64,000 bases of DNA from NCBI GenBank assembly GCA_964036195.1, contig OZ038459.1, positions 14,133,206 to 14,197,205 of the forward strand, in the 5' to 3' direction. Origin of the DNA: Sphaerolaimus hirsutus (lineage: Eukaryota; Nematoda; Chromadorea; Monhysterida; Sphaerolaimidae). The notes below the pieces were generated by a model. The model saw nothing but the letters and a program-made list of their open reading frames with translations. It was not told the DNA's origin and did not search any database. The position numbers and the translations under genes were made by a program. Below are positions 55,401 through 64,000 of this stretch, in pieces; position 1 is the stretch's first letter; every line of letters starts with the position of its first letter.

Positions 55401-57564
55401 ACCCAGTCCTCCACCGTACCATACAGGGTGATCCAAATGGAAGTTATGAAATGCCGATTTCTGCCGATAGTGGAGTGGGGCCGTCTCCGAATCAAATCGA
55501 TTCATTTGGAAACCGATTCAATTTTTCAGTGCCACAAAATTGGGATCACTATTATTCTAATCAGTCGAGTGAAGTGGCCGTCAGTTCTAGTGCTGCTAAC
55601 GGTGGTGAACTGGTTTGTCGATTTCGATCTTTTTTTTTTTTGGGGGGGGGGGGCGTGTCCTTGAAAGCTGATTTTGCGTTGCAGTTTGTGATTTTTTAAC
55701 TTACACTGAATTTATGGCGCTCCGCACCGTAGTTGGCAGCTGAAATTTCCCAATATTTGCAATACTGTCCTGATTATCGAAGCCGCTTGAAAAATACCTA
55801 CCGTAAATCCTCGAATAAGTCCCCGGGGGGTTATTTTTTCCTCAGAATATTTTGAGGGGGAGTTACTCGAGGGTAGGGATGGAAAAAAGCGCTTTTTTTA
55901 ACGGCCCCGCTTTTTTAAAAAAACGCTTTTTTTAAAAAAACGCGCTTTTTTCGCTTTTTTTAAAAAAAATGTCGAGATGTTCCCTAAAAAGCTCCCAAAT
56001 ATGGTTCAGTATCAATATATACTGGTATATCAGACAAGTGGCAGTACTTGTGATGATATATAGCCATAGAATGGCTGTGTTATCATGGGATAACATTATT
56101 TCTGCCAAAACAAATCCTTTTTATGTTGACTCATTATGTATATCGCTGTTTGTGAATGTTTCGTAACTTCAAGTGACGTTAGGCATGAAAAAGTGCTTAT
56201 AAATAAGGCTATAAGAGAAGGCTAATACATTGAGACTAATGTTTCCCACTGTAGAAGTATGTGGGGGCACATTGGCTGAATATTCAATACTACTCTAACA
56301 TATCACAACTTATAATTACATGATAGCATAGCATGCAGGAATAGAAAGCAATGACACTAAAAATACCACAAAACCAATGAAAACAACCACCAATGTCAAT
56401 TTGTGTGTGAAATTGCGCGCTTGCGCGCAAAAATTTTGCGAAATACCTAATGCATAAGTACGAAATTTTTTGCCAGCGCTTTATTAAAAAAAAGCGCTGG
56501 GACCCTAGCGCTTTTTAAAAAAAAAGCGGCGTTTAAAAAAAAGCGCTTGTAAAAAAGCGCTGGCCATCCCTAGTCGAGGGGGGAGTTATATTTTTCTCAG
56601 AATATTTCGAGGGGGAGTTATTCGAGGGGGAGTTGTTTATTCTTCAGAATATTCAGTACATAAGTACGCCGCCGCTTTAGGTAAAACATTCTTTTTTGTT
56701 TACGTTGCACACGCTGCTCTGCCTTTGTATTCGATGAATCAGACCATGGCTTTTTTGGTCTGTCTGGCTTCATCGAAATGTGTTTTTAATATGGCACGAC
56801 TTATTTGCATTATTCATAGGGGGAGTTATTCAAGGGTGCCCATTTTGAGGGGGATATTTCGAGACGGGGAAGGAAAAACGGTAACTCAAAATCATTTCTC
56901 GCAGAATCCGGTTTTCCAATTTAGTTATGCCTGGGTGGTCCAAATGTATGAAATGCCGCCAATGCGCGATGTGCAAACGTATGATTCGCGAATGGTTGGC
57001 TCCGCCTACCCGCTGTGGGAGAAACAGCGATTGGAAAACAAGAAGAAGGTCAAAAAGCAGCCGAAAAAATGTGGATTTTGCGAGAACTCTGCGAGGGTCC
57101 TGATGGAGGACGGCGGTGTGAGTGGAATTTGATTTATTGCGGTGGCAATTTCTGACGTGATAAATAGATAGGTAATGTTTTAAATGGCGATGTGATTGGC
57201 TTGGTCCGCGTTAGGAAACGAAAACAAAATTTGGGGGCTCGACGTGTGCGGATAATAACAAACAAGGGCATACATATTAGTATTTAGTCAGAGATAGATA
57301 TGGTAGTTGGGAAACCCCAACCCCCCTTTCCAACCCGTGGTCGCGTCGTCTACCCCATCAACCCCTCCAACCCCCGCCCAGGCGCACCCCACCGAAACAG
57401 ACCTACTGTCGTTGTCGGCGCACCCCACATGGAACAGCGAGGGCTTCGTGTGCTGCGAGTGGCTGCGCAGGGTCAAGTGCAAGCACTGCGCCGCGCCCCC
57501 CGACTACGCGCACACGGACAGGTATTGTCCTGTGAAGTATGCGGCGATTTTTGGGGAGGTTTGA
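52470..57564 (+). CDS. nos: Nanos-type zinc-finger protein, ten exons
   Basis: Nanos proteins are cytoplasmic RNA-binding translational repressors that act with Pumilio-family partners in germ cells. Exons, all phase 0: 52470-52475 (tentative start, Met-Ala), 52735-52806, 53070-53198, 53913-53984, 54141-54242, 54260-54292, 54530-54631, 55334-55612, 56905-57117 and 57382-57564. Total 396 residues. The long N-terminal region is Ser/Asp/Gln-rich and unstructured (ESEQAPRLSLSTSIGN, SSEVAVSSSAANGGEL). A basic stretch KKKVKKQPKK leads into the C-terminal zinc fingers. Finger 1 is C321-x2-C324-x25-H350-x10-C361. Finger 2 is C369-x2-C372-x7-H380-x4-C385, with AHTDRYCP matching the family's AHT..YCP. 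The first finger's C-H spacing is 13 residues longer than the usual 12. The start exon is the weakest part; Met at 53079 is an alternative. Confidence 0.88.
53375..53793. mobile_element. hAT-type MITE of the CAGGGACGTA family in a nanos intron
   Basis: Ends CAGTGAAGTAGCAAGG and CCTGGCTACGCCACTG are flanked by ATGACAGG and GTGACAGG (53367-53374, 53794-53801). Inside are G/C runs, GCGCGCAGGCGCGCAT and GGCGCCAGCGCCAT. It lies in the intron between exons 3 and 4. Confidence 0.82.
54865..55320. mobile_element. hAT-type MITE of the CAGGGACGTA family, copy 3
   Basis: Ends CAGGGACGTAGCCAGG and CCTGGCTACGTCCTTG are flanked by TTTCTCTC and TTTCTCTA (54857-54864, 55321-55328). It lies in the intron before nanos exon 8 and ends only 13 bp before that exon, so the exon's polypyrimidine tract is host sequence just outside the element. 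Confidence 0.85.
55874..56572. mobile_element. hAT-type MITE with AAAAAAGCG arrays
   Basis: Ends TAGGGATGGAAAAAAGCGC and GCGCTGGCCATCCCTA are flanked by CTCGAGGG and GTCGAGGG. Its core matches the 18356-18931 element (GCGCGCTTGCGCGCAAAAAT, AACCACCAATGTCAATTTG). It is inserted inside a G/C-run element (about 55800-56885), whose GGGGAGTTATTCGAGG text resumes on the right. Confidence 0.85.
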
Positions 57565-58281
57565 AGGGGGGACGTTTCACGGTAATAATGGAAAGTGGCG
57601 ATATGAATGTGAATGTTTCTTAGTTATGCACGTGCGTAACTCTAAAGTCGGTTTGAAAGATTTTAATCAGGACAAGACGGAAAAACTGCGGAAATTTCAC
57701 GCGGTTTGGACGATTTAATATAGGATCTTTTTTTAGTTACGAGTTTGAGTTATGACCTTGCAAAGGAACTGTTTCATTCGTGTTGCCAACTTCAATGTGC
57801 TTTTGTATATGCCTCAGAATATAAAGCTTTTGTTGATAATTCAGATGGTAAGATTCAGATGGTTTCTTTCGGTGCAAAGTTGTGCGGTCGGTAGTCTTTA
57901 CACTTTCATATCTACCCGCTCGTCAAAAAGCCTTACCGATTGGTAAGAAAATACCCTTCCGAAGTTCTTATTGCAATTTTTTATGTACATAAATACATAA
58001 AGTATTTTGAGCTGATATCCCTTTGTTTTTATGCATCCTTTTTACCTATGCTTGTTTTTATTTTTACTGTACGCAGCTCGTCTTATCAAAGTGTCGCTGC
58101 ACACATACTAGTTTACTTATGAAAATTAATTAAACTAAAAAATTAGCCTTGAACGCATTTGAGTTGACTGTAATGCGTTTTTTATTCTCCGTCAACACCT
58201 GATTTGAACTCCAGCAAACTCAAATGCCATTGATCGATATGAGTTACCTAACTAATTTTTTTGTTTACTGGGAGAAAACGA

Positions 58282-59175
58282 GGTGCCAGTTCCGCAAATT
58301 GAGAAGTGAAAAGTAGGTAAAATGGCAAACGTGATTTGAAATGGCAAGTAAATTGGCAAAAGTGAGGTAAAAAGTAATTTCTCGTCGCTTTTGTCATTTT
58401 ACTTCTAAATTTATTTCGCTTTTGCTATTTCACTTCGCATTTGCCATTTTACTTCTCACTTCTCAATTTTCGGAACTGGCCCCAATGTGTGCAGCGGCAA
58501 TAAGTGAGTGAGTAGCATAATGTTTGATTGTGCATGATATTGATTATCTTTGAAATTGTTTTTAATGATTCTTTTGCATGAGAGTTACCGTGTGTTTGTG
58601 AATAACAACTCGGCTACATAAATAAAAGCATCAGATCTATGATATTCAATGTTTTTACATCTTGTGATCTGGTGCTGTTATTTTCCAAATCTTTTTTCTT
58701 GTATATTCGAGGAGGGGATATACATATACCACAAATCCTCGGTAAGACCCCCCTCGAATAACACCCCTCCTTGAATAACTCCCCCCTGTTGGAGAGGTGA
58801 GGAAAAAATAACTCCACCTCGAATAACTCACCCCTCGAACAACTACCCCTCAGTATGTCAAGGATACAATACAAAAATACATAAGAATATTAGCGTACGG
58901 CAGCGCCGACACATGATGTGTTTGTAGTCTATACGCATCTTTTTGTTTTTGTTGGAAAATTAAATGCCTGAATTAAATACATGAGTTGGCAGACTGCGCC
59001 ATTCCGTCCATTCCATCCATTCAGACAATCAATTCAGTCCAATTTTCTGAGGAAAAAATACCCCCCCCCCTCGAATAACACCCCCCTCGAATACCGCCCT
59101 TGAATAAGTCCCCCTCGAAAACCTGTGACGAAATATTAACTCCCCTGGGGTCTTATTCGAGGATTTAGGGTAGAT
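58282..59175. mobile_element. GGCCAGT foldback and two G/C-run segments
   Basis: About 58282-58483 is a foldback with ends GGTGCCAGTTCCGCAA and TCGGAACTGGCC, with GAAGTGAAA arms. About 58728-58860 and 59055-59172 are C-rich CTCGAATAACWCCCC segments related to the G/C-run family. No gene is seen from 57565 to 59175. Confidence 0.6.
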
Positions 59176-59574
59176 GATATTTTTGCACAAACTGTCTTCT
59201 TTCAAATTGTTCTTATGGTGGTCTTCTAGGGATCGCCAAAAAGGTTTTTTTAACGACAGGGTTTAAAAAGTTTTTATTTAAAAAAACCTTTGAGAAATCA
59301 CCCTAGCCATCGCTACAGTCTTCCATCTTATTTTTAAGAGAGATGCTTGAGTTTTTTGTTGTTGCTTGATACTTTTTGCAGCGATAATGTTTGAGCCATA
59401 TTTTTCATACCTTTTTACACTTTTACGTGGTGTACTCTTGTACTTGGTTTACTCTTTGATCATTTTCATGTCGTATACCTATGCATAGACGAAAAAAGGT
59501 CAAAAATTCTGGCGGTGACAGTGAGTGACAGGCATTTTTGAGGCAGTGACACCAATATTTGTTTATATATTTAC

Positions 59575-60800
59575 CATATTTCCTTGAAATACACCCAGGG
59601 GGCTTATTTTTGAGTGTTATTTACAAAGGGGGGGGGGGGGGTATTTTCCAGAATTTTTTCATCTCCCAGTAATTAGGTATTCCTTGCAAGTAACATATGC
59701 AGAAGTAGAAAAATGCAACAATAATTGACATGTAAAAGCATCTCAGGGGTTCAGTGAATTTGTACCCCTCCAGGGCTTCATATAGATATTTAGTAAAGCA
59801 CTAAATACAGTAGATGGTATACACACTGCCCTAACATCAGGGGTCTCCAATGAGGGGGGATTACTCCCCCTCCACAAACCACCCAGCTATCTATCTATCC
59901 AGGAGGCAAATTTTTTGGCTACTATCCCCTACCCCCCACTAGGGTTCAAACGGGATCCGGATCCCGATCCCGTGAAATTCCGGGATTTAGCAATCCCGAT
60001 CCCAATCAAGAAAATTTTCAAATCCCATCCCGATCCCTATCCTGAGAAACTCCCAAGTCCGGGATCCCGATCCCGAAACAATTAGTGGAAATAATAAAAA
60101 GTGAAAAACGACATTTTTGCATGTAAAAATGTGAACACAAACCCCCAGCGTCCATTTTATGCCAATTTTCTGGCATCCAACAGTGTTTTGAGACCTTTAT
60201 GAACAACTGTAGATGCCAGAGCATTGGCCAAATTCTCTATCCCAAGACCCCAATCCCGATCCCAAAAAATTCCAATCCTGATCCCGTCAACTCAATCGCG
60301 GTACATGCCGATCCCGATATCGAAATCTAAAAAAAAACACTCCCGATCACGATCCCGATCCCAAAAAGTCAATCCCGTTTGAACCCTACCTATCACCCAC
60401 CCCCAAATCGCCCAGCTACCTACCTATCCAGAGCGATTTTTGAGAAATTTTACCCAAATCATTTCTCAAAATCGCTACTTTTCATGCATTTACCGTATTT
60501 CCTCAAAATACCCTCCGTGGGGCTTATATACCTATTTTTAGCATTTTTCACCCACTTCTCCCTTTTCTTTCTTCTGCACCTCAAAAAAGCCTATATATTG
60601 AACCCCCGCGAAACCCTTCCCCAACCCCGCCACCCCTTCAGAAAAATTTTCAGCTATCTATCCCTCTTGAGGAGCGATTTGCTATGTGTCCAACCCCCGG
60701 AGTGTCGAAATCTAGGAGACCCCTGCCTAACATAACTCAGTCATTGCATTTAATGTGTGTTCTGCAATATACAGATCACAAACTGCAGTTTTTGGTTGAT
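59575..60800. mobile_element. Three-deep nested insertion: G/C-run element, hAT, hAT
   Basis: A G/C-run element starts near 59575 and its core resumes at 60727 (CCTAACATAACTCAGTCATTG). Inside it is the CAGGGGTCTCC hAT MITE, 59838-60726, with a perfect 8-bp duplication CCTAACAT (59830-59837, 60727-60734). Inside that is the GGGATC-array hAT MITE, 59940-60388. A further TACCGTATTTCCTC fragment is at about 60491. Confidence 0.88.
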
Positions 60801-61337
60801 TAATCAATGATCGATGTCACAAAATGGTCACAACTGCATTAATGATCGATGTCAAAAAATTCTGCGCACTGAAAAATTATCATTCTCACAAATACACAGC
60901 TGAAGGAAGTGAAAAACGAAATCCGAAAAGCTATGGGAAAATGCTTTTACATTCCCTGCAATGCTCACCTCTCCGTGTGTTTGTGTACATCAAAACGATT
61001 TGAATTTTTACTCCCACTGGCTGTGTGCAAAAGGGGCAGGCGAGCCGTTTTTATGTGTGTCAAATGCTAATTTGACGCCACGGCCCACGCTATTTGCTTG
61101 CGCTTCTACCTATTTATGGAATTCTCAAAATGGATTCTCAAAAATTGTGCCCTTAGCCGTTGCTCTAAAAATGTGGCGGTGATTGTCACCGCGATGACAC
61201 TTCATTTTCTTGTGGTGACATCGAAAAAGCAGGCGGTGACAATCACTGTGTCACCGCCACATTTTTCGTCACTGTACCTATGCATGCAAAGTTTGCTTTG
61301 CTTTTTGCAGCTTTGTGAGATCTCTACTGTAAAACCA

Positions 61338-61568
61338 GGTGCCAGTTCCGCAAAATGAGAAGTGAGAAGTGAAATGGCAAAGGCGAAGTAAAAGCGCAAA
61401 GGCGAAGTGAAATGGCAAGTGAATTGGTAAGTGAAATGGCAAAAGCGAAGTGAAATACCTTTTTTTTACTTCGCTTTTGTCAATTACTTGCCGTTTCACT
61501 TCGCCTTTGCGCTTTTACTTCACCTTTGCCATTTCACTTCTCAGTTCTCATTTTGCGGAACTGGCCCC
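61338..61568. mobile_element. GGCCAGT-ended foldback with GCGAAGTGAAA arrays
   Basis: Ends GTGCCAGTTCCGCAAAATGA and complement; the arms are arrays of AAATGGCAAAAGCGAAGTG. It could form an almost uninterrupted 110-bp stem. Confidence 0.75.
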
Positions 61569-61796
61569 TGCCTGAACACTTTATCCCATGTTTTTTAAGT
61601 CCTAAGTAGGCATGAGTATCACATATCGCGTTTCCAATTTTATTTGACGCCGAGTTCAAATGCTAACGGGTATGGATCGTGGGCATGCAAATCTATTTGC
61701 ATGTGCAAATGGGAAACGTGATTAAGCTCTCTTTCAATTAAAAATACCACTATGGGCTATTCAATTTTTTCTGCATGCTGGTTTTTCAATGTTATA

Positions 61797-62343
61797 CAGG
61801 GTGCGGCAATTTATACCTGCGCTCTAGCTTTCTAATAACTTGTCACTGGGTAGTCGGATGAACGTCAAATTTTACATCAACATTAACAACTAAATAGGAA
61901 AGGATCCCTGAAAATATGGCTGCGATAGGCCGATAGCTCCACTCGTTCTCAAGTTATTCATGCAAACACGTAATTGTCAGTTTACCACCACCCCGTGATA
62001 GGTTTCAAACGGGATCCACTTTTCGGGACCCGGATCGGGATTGGGATTGTTTTTTCTGTTGTTTTTTTGTCTCTTTTTTTCCGCAGCGGCATGCCGAAAT
62101 GCGTTCGCGCGCGCCACTAACTCGCCTTACCGATAAGGAAATCGGCAGACGCTTGCGTTGTAAAGCAAGGTGGTAGTAAAGCGACAATTATTGGTGTTTG
62201 CATGAATAACTTGAGAACGAGTGGATTTTCAGGGATCCTTCCCTATTTAGTTGTTAATGTTGACCTAAAATTTGACGTTAATCCGACCACCCAGTGACAA
62301 GTTATTCGAAATCTAGAGCGCAGGTCTAAATTGCCGCGCCCTG
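61797..62343. mobile_element. TA-flanked MITE with CAGGGTGCGGC ends, copy 2
   Basis: Same arms as 36910-37458, flanked by TA (61795-61796, 62344-62345). The unique middle is inverted relative to copy 1. It begins AGGTTTCAAACGGGATCC followed by GGGACCCGGATCGGGATTGG, a hAT-like end. Confidence 0.88.
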
Positions 62344-62559
62344 TAGTTCAATGTCAACAGAACAATAAAAATGACTTAACTCCAACGTTGATCCGGCCCA
62401 GATCTCTCATTTGCACATGCAAATTGATTTGTACCACCACCATGCATTTCCATGAAGGAATTATTATTCTCATATGTACGGTAATGCTTGGGTGAATATT
62501 CTCAACTGTTTTTCTGCAAAAGTCTGAGGATATTATCTGGAAGTTCACTTAGGTAGATA

Positions 62560-64000
62560 TCGTATTTGCTCGAATAATACCCCTGTGGAATTTTTTTTGT
62601 CGGATTTTGAGGGGGGGGGGCTATTCAAAGGGGAATTATTATTTCGTCGAAATTGTCAAAAATGCTTCCATCAACACATTTCACGAAATATAATTTTTTA
62701 CAAGATAACATGGCATTTTTGTTCAAATTGGACACAACATTTTTATCATATGCCTAAAGGGAAAAATTTTCCTTGTCGTATAACGGGGGGGGGGGATTTT
62801 TCAAGCAAATGTCGGTAATTAGTAAGTAAGTATGTTTATTGGATCCTCTGAACCCACTTCGCTGTAGGCATAATAAGTGGGGTTCTCCATAAAACTTTTT
62901 TCTACTTTTTTCGCTTTGTGCCTTCGTGAAGTATGGACTGGCAACTTTCGTCTGTTATTTGCATTCGGGGCACGTGTTGTAAAACAGAGAAGCTGAAGAC
63001 ATCGCTGGCGGAAACACTGAAACTGAAATTTCCGAGTTGACACATTGGCAAATTACAGACAATGGTTCCCAGATCTGTGTACATAGTAGTGTATAAATGT
63101 ATGGATAATAGGATAAATGAATCTACCTATAACTGCTTGATGATGAGATGAACTTCAAATAACAGATAAAATTGTAACTACAACGGTGAGGAATGATCAT
63201 GCCATTCTAAATGAGGCGTCTAATTCTAAAAGTCGACGATGCCACAAAATGCGATTTTGAGTAAAATGGCCCAGGCCCAAGTAAAGTTTCAGGCCCAATT
63301 CCAGGCCCGTGGTGCGTGTCCAAATATGGCTCTCATGCTTTCCATTAAGTTCCATATGTTGACAATAAAATGTCAAATTTTCAGTCCCTGCCCTCGACGT
63401 ATATGTGAAAAATGGGGTGTCCATAAAGTTCCATTCGGTCAGAGCATAACTGTTTTTGGGAGGGAATTGGACTTGTCGACTTCTTGCACGCGAGAACATG
63501 TTTGTTCCCGGCGACCCCGAGGCTGCCTTATGGGAAATTTATGGACTTGTCGACTTTAAGAAATCCGTTGCCATAGTGGACTTATCACATTTCTTGCGTT
63601 TTTTCCCATAAAAAAGGATGCGGAGGATGAACTTGTCGACTTCTTGCCCAAACTTTTTGCATTTTTCCCCAAAAATGTCAAATTTGGCACTTTGCCATAT
63701 GGGCATGTGAGGTCAAAAAATTTATGGAAAATGATGAAATATGTGTAGAAGTAGCCCCAGATGACGTTTCCGGGCTTAACTCGAAATTTTCAATTTTGGA
63801 CTTACCGACTTTTAGAATTGGACGCCAAATATTTATTTACCATCTGCAATTTCTAAATCCAGATTTCCCGCAACCTGTGACAATGCCATGTGAATGTAGG
63901 TGTTATACACATTCGTCACATGCCATCTAAAATGTTCGGTAAAAATTTACAATACAATACAATACAATACAAAATAAAATTTTGGAGTGAGATCACATGC
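62560..64000. other. Right-end spacer: G/C-run element, repeats, no gene
   Basis: About 62560-62815 is a G/C-run element. From 63460 to 63820 the motif GGACTTGTCGACTTCTTG recurs about four times in diverged form. At 63947-63975 there is an ACAAT microsatellite. Open frames here (for example 63239-63559) have no recognisable homology or splice context. Confidence 0.5.

Noticed and set aside
1..64000. tRNA, rRNA, spliced-leader or other RNA genes
   Set aside because: I looked for tRNA-like A and B boxes with a cloverleaf and for rRNA segments and found none I could support by eye; a covariance-model scan would be decisive.

Overview
This is animal nuclear DNA, almost certainly from a nematode. 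Genes are split into short GT-AG exons, and one gene is a textbook nematode cuticle collagen. Exons are GC-richer than the AT-rich introns and spacers. All gene models below were built by hand: open frames, splice signals, and phase continuity from exon to exon. No RNA genes, operons or bacterial features were seen.

Layout. (1) 1-1.9 kb: probable exons of an unrecognised minus-strand gene that runs off the left edge. (2) 3.2-20.75 kb, minus strand: a complete 21-exon MSH5 (meiotic MutS homologue) gene of about 900 codons, with introns packed with foldback transposons. (3) 21.9-24.7 kb: a PIF/Harbinger element with 3-bp target duplications and a decayed transposase. (4) 26.1-27.5 kb: exon-like modules repeated about every 363 bp, coding status unclear. 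(5) 29.5-30.7 kb, minus: an unrecognised multi-exon gene. (6) 31.8-35.8 kb, plus: an Mpv17/PMP22-family membrane protein (MPV17L2-like), first exon not found. (7) 36-43.3 kb: transposon-rich spacer. (8) 44.2-46.2 kb, plus: cuticle collagen with TATA box and five exons. (9) 46.3-52.4 kb: more repeats. (10) 52.5-57.6 kb, plus: a nanos-type zinc-finger gene of ten exons and 396 codons. (11) 57.6-64 kb: no gene recognised, nested transposons.

The genes are not an operon. MSH5 (crossover control) and nanos (germline RNA regulation) both have germline roles, but their proximity may be chance. The most striking content is the repeat landscape. At least ten insertions carry 8-bp target duplications, exact or one mismatch off (hAT type). 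Many of these have subterminal regions built from arrays of one short motif that differs by family. Other families are a G/C-run TA-flanked foldback family ending CCGTATTTCCTCG, a CAGGGTGCGGC TA-flanked MITE, and Harbinger-type MITEs whose ends match those of the 21.9-24.7 kb element. Insertions inside insertions give a readable relative chronology.
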